64,000 nt of DNA from Rhabditoides inermis (taxonomy: Eukaryota; Nematoda; Chromadorea; Rhabditida; Rhabditidae): positions 62,001 through 126,000 of the forward strand of contig CAWZYM010000074.1 of assembly GCA_963966185.1 (NCBI GenBank). Reading direction: 5' to 3'. Numbering within the stretch: position 1 is the stretch's first letter; the number at the start of each line of letters is the position of its first letter. The notes under the pieces are model-generated. The model saw nothing but the letters and a program-made list of their open reading frames with translations, had not been told where the DNA came from and did no database searches. The position numbers and the translations under genes are program-made. Below, piece after piece: positions 40,885 through 52,226 of this stretch.

Positions 40885-40912
40885 CTATTTGCACGTCGAT
40901 GTACCCCACTTT

Positions 40913-41004
40913 CAACATGCGGCCCGTCAAACCCCAGCCAACGCCCCCGCAACCCGTATGTCGACTCTCTCCCTCCTTTCTCGCGCGCTCTCTCTCTCTC
41001 TCCC

Positions 41005-41054
<50 letters not shown>

Positions 41055-41256
41055 GAACTGTGTTTCAGCCCTCCTCAAACGAGAATGTGCCTCTCTTCTA
41101 TTCGTATAAGAATGACTGTCTCGGTGGATCTGCCAGTTCTTCCGGCAATTCGACCAAGTCTGCCAAGAAGTGGGGGATATTGATTGATTATCGAATTAAT
41201 TATCTATTGTTTTCAGGGAGCGCAACGCGGCTCGCCTCAAGGCTCTTCTAAGCTGA
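40913..41256 (+). pseudogene. KIF3A fragment: Duplicated 3' fragment of KIF3A (part of exon 19, exons 20 and 21)
   Basis: The fragment keeps [14 protein letters not shown] up to donor 40955|GTATG, exon 41069-41169 ([20 protein letters not shown] ...) and exon 41217-41256 ending LKALLS and a stop. Splice sites and frame are intact, with only conservative changes against 32316-32648. It lacks the motor and stalk and has no start, so it cannot make a kinesin. Confidence 0.93.
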
Positions 41257-41704
41257 TCTGATCAGAGTCTCAAGAAGTTTCGAGATACTCAATTTACACA
41301 CCAAATATGCAATGTTTTTGATCTAGTCGAGTCGATGTTTGATTGTCTTTCAGTTGAAAATTGTGTGGGACTGCGTGGTATTGTCAGTAATAAATGTATT
41401 TTGATGCAAGTGAAGTTAAAGTTACTATTGTAAAAGGTGGAGTGTAATAGGAAGGTTTCGTATACTCCCTGTTCTCGCTTTTCCAAATTCATGCCTCTGG
41501 ATGAGAGGCATGATTTTTTTTTTGTTGTTGCTTCCACCTGTACCATAGTGACTCTTTTTATGTGTGTCCTTGCGCATTCTCATCTCATCTTCCTTTGTCC
41601 GTTATACGGTTTCCATAGAGCCTCCCCGAATTCGCCCAACCAATTGCCTCCCCAATAGCATCCTATATTCTATATTCTCGCTGTCCCCTATATGCTACAT
41701 ATAT

Positions 41705-42774
41705 TAATTAGTACGGTGTTTCATATACAAACCTGCTATTCTTCTATATTTACATCTACGATTATACAAAAAGTGAGTGAGTGAACACTTTGAGCAACTA
41801 TTCCGAGGTTACTACTTCTTATTGTACAAAATCTCTACTATATATTATCGATGTAAGGACAGTATTGTGACATTCATTGTAGTGGGCCGATCCGAGTCAC
41901 ATATCACAAAATGGATAATGAATCCGTTCAAATAAGTAGTGCCACCTGAGAACGTGGAGTAATAGAAACGCTTGAACGAGGTGAGCACTGAGTGAGAAAT
42001 AGATGGCTGAATGGAAGGAGATGGTATGTGTTGGAAGATTGCACTGTTCACGCATTCTCACGTCGCAACACTACCGGTCAAAAATAGAACGCCTACCTTC
42101 TTATGACTAATACTAAATGGATTGGAGGAAATGTAACTACATACTACATACATTACTACGAGGTTTCATATACGAACCGGCTCGTTTCATAAAGGAAAAT
42201 ACAGGAAAATAATTTGAAAACGTAAGTGAAAGGGGTGTAAATATCTAAATCAGGTTTTTCCAGACGACGCGATGCGATCTTATCTGTTGTGAATGGCAGT
42301 ATGCATCGTCCTACAATGCTATGTAAGAGTGACATTACATCCTGAAACGCATCTGTCAGCCAACAGTTTTTTTTTAAAAATCAAGTTAATTTGCCTTTTA
42401 GATTGACCAAAACCTCGTACATCCACTACGTACTGTTTCATACATAAAATTAATCTTTTTTTTCGATATCAACATAATTAATATTTACGGTAAACAATGA
42501 ATGGAGAAGAAATAATGAAATCTCCTCGTTTTCAAGAGAATTACAAGGTTGAGATCAGCCAGACGTGTCGACAATCTGTCGATTCTGTGAGTTCTGCACA
42601 TGCTTATCTCTACTCATGTTCTCTTAGGATGAACAATGGGGCGCTCCCTTCGAATCAAAAGTATCCATAACAAGTGCGTACATTTCTTCTATGTTTCATA
42701 CATAAACTGTTCATATTAATGAAGGAGCAACCACAATCTGCGTGAGTGTATAAAAAAATTCTCCCTTTGAATCA

Positions 42775-42817
<43 letters not shown>

Positions 42818-45130
42818 GGACGCATGGACCGCATGGACTTTGCCAAGTACTACAGTGTTTGATCAGAAATAATGGTTGGAGCTATCCCTCGAGGTAAAAA
42901 AACTATGTATAACTAATAAATAACAATAAAAACATATCATAAATATTAAAATCGATATTATCTGTATTTGTAGGCATTAAAACAAATTACGTACATAAAC
43001 TACGATGCTTTATATGAAAACTTGATAGTTTTTCTGACATAAGAAAACAGATAATCTAAAGGGTGAGTGAGTGAGTGAGAGAGAGAGAGAGGGAGGGAGG
43101 GAGAGGGGGGAGGGAGAGAGGGAGAGAGAGAGAGAGAGAGAGGGAGAGAGGGAGAGAGGGAGAGAGGGAGAGAGGGAGAGAGGGAGAGAGGGAGGGAGGG
43201 AGGGAGGGAGGGAGGGAGGGAGGGAGGGAGGGAGGGAGGGAGGGAGGGAGGGAGGGAGGGAGGGAGGGAGGGAGGGAGGGAGGGAGGGAGGGAGAGAGAG
43301 AGAGAGAGGGAGTGAGAGAGAGAGGGAGGGAGAGAGAAAGAGAGATAGAGATAGAGAGATAGAGATAGAGAGAGTGAGAGGGAGGAAGGGAGGGAGGGAG
43401 GGAGAGAGAGGGAGGGAGGGAGGGAGGGAGGGAGAGAGAGGGAGGGAGGGAGGGAGGGAGGGAGGGAGGGAGGGAGGGAGGGAGGGAGGGAGGGAGGGAG
43501 GGAGGGAGGGAGGGAGGGAGGGAGGGAGGGAGGGAGGGAGGGGGAGGGAGAGAGGAGGGAGGGAGGGAGGGAGGGAGGGAGGGAGGGAGGGAGGGAGGGA
43601 GGGAGGGAGGGAGGGAGGGAGGGAGGGAGGGAGGGAGAGAGAGAGAGAGGGAGAGAGAGAGAGGGAGTGAGAGAGAAAGAGGGAGGGAGAGAGAAAGAGA
43701 GATAGAGAGAGAGAGAGAGAGAGTGAGAGGGAGGAAGGGAGGGAGAGAGAGGGAGGGAGGGAGGGAGGGCGAGAGAGGGATAGAGAGAGACTGCAATAAC
43801 ACATTAGTGCGCTTACAGTTCCATTCAAGCACCCGACGTGCCCACAGCGACAATGGTGTGCATCGAGAATTTCTGCTCGTCGATCCTTCCCCCAACAAAT
43901 CTGTGTCAGGTGAGTGAAACGAGAGGATCAGCGTGAAATACAAATTCCAGCCCAGAATTAGTGTCTCGCATATTATACAGACGATATTTGGGAGTAAGAA
44001 ATGTGAGTATTACGATAACTTTTTATCTGATATATCGCGCCCTGGTCATTATTTTACTTGTAGGTATGCAATCTGCCAATTTGAAGAATACTGCAGAAAA
44101 GGAAGGAATGAGCGGGACGATGTGCATACACTACTCCATTGGTTCATATGTGACCTTGATTGTTCCCACGACAAGAGTGGAATGGATTGACTCAAATTGG
44201 AGACGGCAAAATACTGCGATGTGAGTAGGGAAATATTTGCTTAAATTGATTTGACTAATCAGTATCACTTTTTACATATTCATTTCAGGAGTTCTGATAG
44301 TAGGTCCGGTTCTGCACATATATGCACCGTAATTAAGTGCAAAATCGGATGAGATAACATCTCAGGCAACAGAATCCCAACGCCAACGCTATATGCAAGT
44401 GTGAGTTTGAAAGAATTGCTGAATTGTAATTTTCTTTTGATGACTTTGTTTTATAGGATAGATTTATGTTATGTACACATATTACTACACAGTTTCATAA
44501 ACAAACCTGCTCGTTCTCAAACTCAAAGTTTTTTTTACAAAGGTAAGTGAGTGAAAAAATGTGTTTATATCATAGTGATTTCTGCTAACCTAATTCCACC
44601 ATCTTCGTAGTACATTCTGCCATCACACCAATCATGCCCATATGAGAAAGAAGGATCCGCTGAAAGGTGCATCAAAATGAAGAACTGTGAGTTTTGTGAG
44701 ACCTAGGGGAAAAATATCTGAGTTATAGATATAATATTATCTCAACGTTTTTAATAAAGTGTATGTTCAGAACAATGAAATACTATTTTAGTCTGGTAAA
44801 TCAGTACATGGAGTGCAGAGAATACCCAGCTTCGCACATAAAGTGCAGTTGTGTTTCATATACAAACTTGCTTTTTACATACGCGAAAAAATATTTTAAA
44901 AAGTGGATAATCGAGTTTGTGGAGGAGAAATAATAGTTCAATTTCAGAGAATGGCACCTGTAATCTGTGTTATAGCTGGAGTGTGGAATGGGATATCACA
45001 ACGTATCGATACCATGTAGGACCTGTGCGTTTTCGAGGGAAATACATGCCTACTCTTCATTTTCAGTCTCACGAAGACCAGATGTGACCAAGAATATTCA
45101 TGCTTCTCACATACATTTTAACAAACTTCC
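41705..45130 (+). other. Ladder of exon-like segments (unassigned locus, copy 2)
   Basis: This counterpart of 33090-36460 keeps donors at 43912 (CAG|GTGAGTGAAAC), 44001 (AAT|GTGAGTATT), 44220 (ATG|GTGAGTAGG), 44687 (ACT|GTGAGTTTTG) and 45139 (GTGAGTTTTAAG), with matching acceptors. Here three consecutive segments (about 43818-43912, 43950-44001, 44064-44220) join in one open frame. It contains PDVPTATMVCIENF, PRISVSHIIQTIF and MCIHYSIGSYVTLIVPT. Copy 1 has PDVATAIRVILQKV and MCIHYSIGSYKTLIVPT at the same places. Other segments contain stops. Function unknown. Confidence 0.35.
43075..43790. repeat. (GGGA)n satellite with (GA)n flanks
   Basis: About 700 bp of GGGA/GA repeats. They read as Ser/Pro/Leu or Arg/Glu/Gly repeats in every frame, so the long open frames here are not genes. 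It is an expansion private to duplication copy 2. Confidence 0.97.
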
Positions 45131-46004
45131 ATCATAACTGTGAGTTTTAAGTAGCACGTCAAAGGTACTGTATACTATTCAGGAGTGTACGAGTATCAAA
45201 CATAGTCAAGTCTTGCGAAGGAAGAAGACGATACGCAGCTTGTATAATTGCATACATCAATCAGATGTTTTTATAAATAAACGATATATTAAAATAGTAT
45301 TAAAAAAACCTTTATCTCATTGGAAAATGAAGTGAAATGGGGGGAGGGGCGAGAGATACGTATCATACTATGGTGGATTGGGGATTGCTATCGGAGGCAG
45401 TTCAGGGAAGAGACGGAGCCTTGGATGGCAAACTTCTTTGCGCATCGTGCCTCTTTCCCACCTGCTTCTTCCTTCTAACATATGTCAGTTATACGCGGTT
45501 CTTGTCAGCAGAAGGGTGCTTATAACGGTGTTCAATGCAACTATCTATGCAACTATCGCGTCAATGAACACACGAGAGACGAGAGAGTTTTTGGAATCGG
45601 CGGTCGGTCAACCACAGCAGTTATCGGAATGTCAAGTACCCAACACGGTAATAAACTATTAAAACGTGGAGGCATCTGGATTCGACAGCCATCTGGTCTG
45701 CTCCACATCGCTGAGCATCTTGAAGAGCTTAGGGTTCGGGAATGCAAGTGACGGCAGGCTCTTCTTGGACTTGTATAACTTGTAGTGCCAAGCGCTGATT
45801 ACACTGCGATAGCTACAAACAAACACACCTTCGTATATGTCTTGTAGCACTCGTTACAGTACCAGGTGCAAGAGGTGTTGTTGGTTGACTTTAATTGGAA
45901 AACGAGGATAGAGGACGCGGAGCCGAAGAGAAGAGTGTGTGTCAAAGATGCATTTATACAGTATACAGAGCTCGTATCTGGTGATAGCGGGTATATAATT
46001 GCAG

Positions 46005-46107
46005 TATAAATTGCACGACGTCGAAATTTTTTGAAATTATTGGTCACGTTGTGGAACTGTGGATTCATACAGGTACGGTAGCTTACAATAAGGTATACGC
46101 ACCAGTG
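46005..46107. repeat. Short dispersed segment, copy 2 of 2
   Basis: Near identical to 39484-39586. It follows the end of duplication copy 2 directly, so at least two events built this locus. Confidence 0.9.
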
Positions 46108-46418
46108 TCGTCTTCGACAAGGTGCGTTGGGTGTTGTGGTGTGATTGTTTATCGTTGGTGTACGTGGGTGAAGGTGAGAGGAACGCGTTTGTATCGTTGG
46201 ATTGTTCAACTTTCAAATTTGTTGTTATCGATTATCATTGAAGTGACGGCCAGTCGCTCCCAAACTCGCAACTGACTTTGAAAGAGGGAAGTAAGCAGGG
46301 CTCGTTTCGAAGACACTGACCACACCTCTAGTTGTAAATAGTATTCGACTATCATTGCTGTTCCATATCGACTACTATGTATATGTTTTTCATGCCCACG
46401 TTTATGTTAGTTTTGTAG

Positions 46419-46556
46419 ATGAGATAGTGGGTATGCTGTCGGTGAAGCACATCTACGAGATCGCCAAGGTGAAGTAAGGACTAGGCGCTGTAGGGCGTGC
46501 CCCTCCAGGAAATCTGCCGCTACTTCATCAAGACCTGCCGCACGCTCGGCATCCAG
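46419..46556 (+). pseudogene. MRPL11: Disabled penultimate exon of mitochondrial ribosomal protein mL11
   Basis: After TTTTGTAG the frame reads EIVGMLSVKHIYEIAKVK. Following one extra base come two in-frame TAG codons, then GVPLQEICRYFIKTCRTLGIQ and a good donor at 46556|GTACGC. The order matches mL11, in which LKH-YEIA is followed by a short linker, a helix and LGI. The frameshift and both stops lie in the linker, so it cannot be translated through. A 47-nt intron (46474|GTGAAG to CTCCAG) could splice them out but would delete conserved linker. The last exon it should join lies upstream at 37567. Confidence 0.75.
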
Positions 46557-47339
46557 GTACGCATAGCTAATATCGGTTTTGATGAGTTTTTTTTCTTTGA
46601 TGTCAATGATTTCTATTTTATAATGAAACACTCTGAGAGTCGAATAAAATAATTACGATTTTTGTTCGAAATTAGATTCAATATTCATTAAGAGTGTCTG
46701 TGTAATAAATATTTGATTCGAAAACTACGTTTAAAAATGTTTTGAATAAAATCATGTTAAAATTAAATCCTATAGACACCAAGTTATGGCTTTTAGAGCG
46801 TTATATTAAATTCATTCTCGTCAGTCAATTAGACGTTTTGTTTTAAATTACATAATCTTTGTTGATTATAATGACGAAAACATATTTAAAAAGTTGGGGA
46901 GAAATGAACAAAACACTTTAACTTTGTGAACATGCGAGAATTACAAGGAAGTTGTGCGTTCAACTATGAAGTCTCACCAACACGCCATGACTGCACAATA
47001 ATGGCACCAAAGCATGGCACCAATTTTTCTTAGTGGCACTACGAAATGAATATTCCTTAACATGTTTTAAATACTTAAATAATCATTTCATTATGTGATA
47101 ATTTGCCAATTTTACTTTGAAAGTATGAAGTATATCCTGGTATGGTCAACTCCACTTTCAAATTCAGAGTGAACACTACGTATGTGTGTGTTGGTTGTGA
47201 GCTACCACTATGTAACCTCTGTAGGCGATGCGCGGTGTCACATGTATAAAAAGCATTACTTATTTGTAATAAGGTCTATTTTATTGGATGTTGTGTCGGT
47301 ACCGAGTCGTGAAAAGGGGAAGACGTTGACATAGTTTCA
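46557..47339. other. AT-rich stretch without recognised features
   Basis: Follows the disabled mL11 exon and precedes the second palindrome. It corresponds in position to the last mL11 intron. No gene, RNA or TE end was seen. Confidence 0.5.
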
Positions 47340-47602
47340 TTCCAGGAGACAGTTTTGGCCTTGGTGCATTTGACTACAGAAATGAAGATACTCATTTTCC
47401 GTGCGGGACCACACACCGGGCAGTCGGTGAAAATGATCTCGCAGACTTCATTGTCGAAAGCGCATGGTCATTTCTCGTTGCAATTGGAGGTGTACGAGAT
47501 CATTGTCACCGCTTGCCCGGTGTGTGGTCCCGCACGGAAAATGAGTATCTTCATTTCTGTAGTAAAATGTACAAAGTTCCTAACTATCTCCCTGAACAAT
47601 AT
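47340..47602. repeat. Palindrome, copy 2
   Basis: Almost identical to 37166-37415 over its full length, including loop sequence TCATTGTCGAAAGCGCATGG. It lies about 780 bp after the disabled mL11 exon, just as copy 1 lies shortly before the mL11 last exon. The palindrome therefore probably sat in the last intron of an ancestral mL11 gene. Confidence 0.95.
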
Positions 47603-48016
47603 AGCGTGAATTGCAATTTGTAGTCTACGGTATGATGTCTGGTGACCTCTCTGGTACAGTATACCCCATGCTAGCTGAGCGGTTGATACGCTCAGTTGGA
47701 CTCTACGCGTACAGGAATTGTCTCAAAGAAGAGAGAGAAAAAAAAATAATGTTGATTTTGAACGCAAAAAAGGGAGAAACGTTTGAGCGAGCTGTATTGA
47801 AATATGTGTTTACCACTGCTGTAACTCGTGTGAAATGCATTCTAAATGATATTTTATTTCTATAAATAGAAGCATAATGCGTGTTGAAATGAAACTGTAC
47901 AATTGAAGTGTAATGTAAAGATTTTATTATGGTGGAAAGCACGGGTGACGTAGGAGGGTGGTATGATGGAAGGCATACGGTAGCGGATTCGGTATACGGT
48001 AATACCGTACTCCTGA

Positions 48017-48156
48017 TCACGCGATGAGCGACTGATGATGCGGCATGAGACCTTTGAAGTACTTGACCGTTTTCACCTGAATTGGAACGATTTCTCTCCC
48101 TCCCCCTCTCTCTATCTATCTCTCCCTTCCTCTCTCTGTAAGTCTCTCTCTCTGTA

Positions 48157-48197
<41 letters not shown>

Positions 48198-48977
48198 TCT
48201 TCCTCTCTCTCCTTCTCTTTCTCCCCACCTTCAACTCTAGTGTGGCATCTTCATCCGCAATGAAGAGTGTGAGAGGGTGCATCTGAAAGAGTTCAGTCCC
48301 ATTCAAATTACGAACATCGAACTATAAACTACGCACCTGGAATGCGGACACAGTCCACATATGGCTCACTCCCTCCTCAATCGCTTTATGCAGCGCCAGC
48401 GATTTGTGCGCTCCCGTGATAAGAATCATCACCTGAAAGAGTGATCCGGTGAGAATGAGGATACGGTAGTTCGCACCTCATGCGCGTCCATCACTGTTCC
48501 GACGCCGACTGTCAGCGCTTGCGTCGGCACCTGAAATGTTGTAAGAGATACGGTATCTTACAGTTACAGTACACAATAGGTACTTTGTAGGGTTACTGTA
48601 GCTCTCCAATTGTGTTACGGTACCTTGGATAGGTCGTTTCCGAAGAATCTGGCGTTGGCCTGTATGGTGTCTGCATTGAGTGTCTTGATTCGTGTGCGAC
48701 TGGCGAGAGATGAGCCAGGCTCGTTGAATGCGATGTGACCGTCGGGACCGATGCCTGACGGGGACGGTACGTTCGGTTACGGTATTGTCTAATGGTTACG
48801 GTAAGCCCCTGGGCGTCTTTTTCGTTGTTGCAGTTCTTATGACGATTAATGTGAGTTACGGTATATTACTTTACCTCCAATGAAAAGTTCGATGCCGCCA
48901 GCTGCTTTGATTTTGCGCTCATACTCCTCACATTCCACCTGGAAGAGGGGTAGTGAGAGAAGAGACAGAAGATAGAT

Positions 48978-49008
<31 letters not shown>

Positions 49009-49009
49009 T

Positions 49010-49056
<47 letters not shown>

Positions 49057-49821
49057 ACACCTGGAGGTCAGTAGCGTTTCCATCCAGGATGTGAACGTTC
49101 TTTGGGTCGATATCGATGTGTCGGAAGAAGTTTTCGTACATGAACGAGTGATACGACTCCGGGTGGTCGCGCGGCAATCCTCAAACAATTCCAATTCAAG
49201 TTCCCCGCCACTATGGCTGTCTCTGATTGAGGGAATGCTATTGATTCCATTTGATTATAGTTCTCATTTTATTTTGAACTTTCTGAAATGTTTTTTTTCT
49301 GAAAAAAAAAGATTTCAAATAGTAATTTGTATTTTTTCACTTTGTGTTATTTCTATTTCATAGATATGCCTTTATTCATACTATCGCTGCACCACATATT
49401 TCCACAAGTTTTCATAGTGAACATCAAAGGTAGAAACTAGGATGCATGCCGGTAAAGTGATGTCTGGAATATATTTGCTGTTTACGCTGTGTTTTGTGGG
49501 TAACGAGAAAATGATTTCTTCCCTCTTTTCAATTCACTGCTAAATTAGCGGCCTTTAAAAAGAAAGTCGAATTGAGAATACAAAAAGGAGAGTTGTACTC
49601 ACACCTCCAAATGTACTTAGGTGTGATGCACTATAATATAAACAGCACATTGTCATCATAAAGAGCATTCATAATTGCAGGAACTATCGATAATCAATCA
49701 ATACTCACCCACGTATTCGTCCATGTTGAATGTGACGACGTATTTGAAGGAGACGAGCCCTTGGCGGTGGAATTCGATGAGGCGCTTGTACATCCCGAGA
49801 GGGGTAGAGCCTGGAGGGAGA

Positions 49822-49910
<89 letters not shown>

Positions 49911-50040
49911 TCTCACCTGTGGGCAGTCCCATAACGAACAGTCTATCCGGCCCGCACCCATACGCATTGATTCTCTTCACAACGTACTTGGCAGCAAAGT
50001 CGGCGACTTTCGCGTAGTCAGACTCGATGATCAGCTTCAT
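48017..50040 (-). CDS. GNPDA: Glucosamine-6-phosphate deaminase
   Basis: Converts glucosamine-6-phosphate to fructose-6-phosphate and ammonia in the cytosol, the catabolic side of hexosamine metabolism. Minus-strand exons 50040-49917, 49810-49709, 49179-49061, 48938-48875, 48754-48624, 48530-48477, 48432-48337, 48282-48229 and 48076-48017 give 267 residues. That is slightly shorter than the roughly 280-290 of vertebrate enzymes because the C-terminal tail is short. Motifs: MGLPTGSTPLG (38-47), FNMDEYVG with catalytic Asp72, and [20 protein letters not shown] with Asp141, His143 and Glu148 at the standard numbers. [20 protein letters not shown] and VKYFKGL follow. All phases match. Acceptor TTTGAG at 49179 is slightly unusual. 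Introns 1, 3 and 8 are mainly (CT)n on the sense strand. Confidence 0.97.
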
Positions 50041-50953
50041 TACTGTAATGTATAATCATTTATCGTTTAATTAAAATGGAATTTAAAAACAACAACAGAT
50101 GCTTGCTAACAGTATAGGACATGTGCGCAAAAGAAAACCATGTACATGCATTGATCAGATCAGATCGGATGTCCCATTTTGAACTCGTGATTTACGATGC
50201 ACACACACAGAGAAATCACATTGACATTGAAAGGAGAGACATGCTATAAAAGGACATGGGTGTACAACATTGGAAAGAGCTGAGAGGTTGGGAAGAGGAG
50301 GACGGAAGTGATAGGCTGATAGGTTGACAAAGATTATGATATGATATGATAAACACGTGTTTGTGTGGCGTCAACTGATAAGAACAAACAAAACAATGAG
50401 GACAGTGACAGTGAGTACAATGAGATTCTCCCATGACGTTATATGCTGCCGGGGCATATCTTATCTTTCTTTCACTTGTATGGTTCTGAACTGAGATATG
50501 ATATAGCCGCTAGGAGCATTGAAAGAAAAAAAAAGAAGCTCTTTATATAGATATAATATAGATCCATGTATGAACCATGACAGCGATTACATGTTGGAGT
50601 CAAGACATGTTTACAAAAATATCCCTCAATTTATGAAATGCCGGGAGTTCTACAATTTATCGAAGATCCGAGTGTTTAAAGAACGTAATTACGTAATAAG
50701 TACGTATCGTCGTATGTTCATACATCTTGTATTACTTCATAACAGAATGTTTATGAAAACGAAAGTGTATTCATTTTTCATCTGCTACTATACTAAAAAC
50801 TATGCATTCAAAATACAGTAATATTACTTATAAATTCTATCATCCTCTTTTTCTCCCTCTTTCTTTATCTCGTCTCGCTTTCTCCGTCAGCTTTCCTCCC
50901 TGTCTATTCTATATCCCTCTCTCCCTCTCTCCCTCTCTCTCTCCCTCCCCCCC

Positions 50954-50990
<37 letters not shown>

Positions 50991-52088
50991 CAAAATACAC
51001 GGATTGTAAGTCTATTTGCACTTTGAAACGGTATGCAGACAACGACGCACAACACCTTTTGCTTGGTTCGATGTATTTTGTTTATCCCGCTAGCTTTTCA
51101 CACTTACTCCACGCCTCTGACTCACCGCAAATGCGTCTAGAAACTCGTAGGCGTGGATTTAGCGTGCAGGCGCAATGACTAGGCAATGAGGTGGTGGCTT
51201 GATTGAGTGTCCGAAGATAGTAGTGGTGATCCATCTTCTCCGTCTTTCCAGCCGACATTTAAGCAATGGTGTTTTGAAATGTAGTCATATAGGAAACTGA
51301 AATGATAAATTCGAAATAGCAAATAAGATGTTGCATTTGAAATTTGATGCATATTCAAAATTGTGGGAAAATAATAATTGTTAAATTTTTTTTTAGATAA
51401 TTTAGATCATAAACAGCCACTTTCACATTCTAATATATTGAATGCCAATATAAGTGAACTTTCAATTTTTTTACAACCGTTCGTGCCCTATTCGCATCAA
51501 CGGGAGAGATGTTGTTGTGAAATGTATCCTAGTCATACAGGAAACTAATATTAATATGTGAGGATTACAAGGACATTTCGAGGGGTTGCCGTCGCATATT
51601 CATGTTAGAGATTCGCGAAGAAGTATATGCCAGAAATATCACAACATAGTGATGGAATCAGGCGCCTTGCCCTATATGTAATACCTCAGCACCTTTCTTA
51701 GCATACCGATTCTTCTCGCACTCTATTAGATTTCTTATGCATGACTGGAGTTGAAAGTGTTCTCAGATTCCCACCCGGACTCGCCTTATCCCTCTCTCTC
51801 TCTCTCTCTCTCTCCCCCCCCCCCCCTCTCTCTCTCTCTAGCGACCTATGAACACCCATCTGCAATTCTCTCTCCTTTCTCTCAAAGATTCGTTCAGACG
51901 ATTGCACTGACCATGCAAAACCTATTCGAGGCGTCTCCAAATCTCCTATAATTGAATACGCACCTTGCGTCATTCTTTTCACCAAGCCCCGCCCACTGCG
52001 AGCCCCGCCCACTCGCTTGCCCTGCAAGCCCCGCCCCCTCAGCTGCCGCCCGCCCTCTCGGGAGGGTCTGTAGTGTGATTGGTGTGGG
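50041..52088. other. Intergenic between GNPDA and the GPCR region
   Basis: Contains the GNPDA promoter side and (CT)n tracts near 50880-50990 and 51790-51840. A triple GCCCCGCCC cluster lies at 51985-52037, on the opposite orientation to the GPCR. No exon was recognised. Confidence 0.5.
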
Positions 52089-52226
52089 ATGGAGGTGGCA
52101 GGTGTGTCGTCTACCTGTCGTCTGGCGGGAGAGGTCCTTCCCATCGATCTCTTCCGATCAATCGCCTGCACACAATGCCTACTCTACATTTATTTCGTCG
52201 CCCCACCGCACACCCATCTCTACCAG
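52089..52226 (+). CDS. Putative first coding exon of the secretin-type GPCR
   Basis: ATG at 52089 opens 46 codons ending THLYQ before donor CAG|GTGAAA. Phase 0 fits the exon at 54843. A hydrophobic piece (CLLYIYFVAP) is present, but it is not a classical signal peptide. The link rests only on phase and position; the true first exon could lie elsewhere between 52227 and 54842. Confidence 0.35.

Larger units (their letters stand above)
40913..45992. repeat. Segmental duplication, copy 2
   Basis: Collinear with 32316-37147. It is longer mainly because a GGGA satellite has expanded at 43084-43790, where copy 1 has only a short GA tract (about 34400-34530). The start is inside KIF3A exon 19 sequence. 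At the end it switches to the 39484-39586 repeat. Confidence 0.92.

Noticed and set aside
43010..43943. Long Ser/Pro/Leu and Arg/Glu/Gly open frames up to 295 codons
   Set aside because: They are translations of the GGGA/GA satellite on both strands, with no splice support or family.
46419..46556. Functional mL11 gene reading through the exon
   Set aside because: An extra base and two TAG codons interrupt the linker, and the upstream exons are missing.
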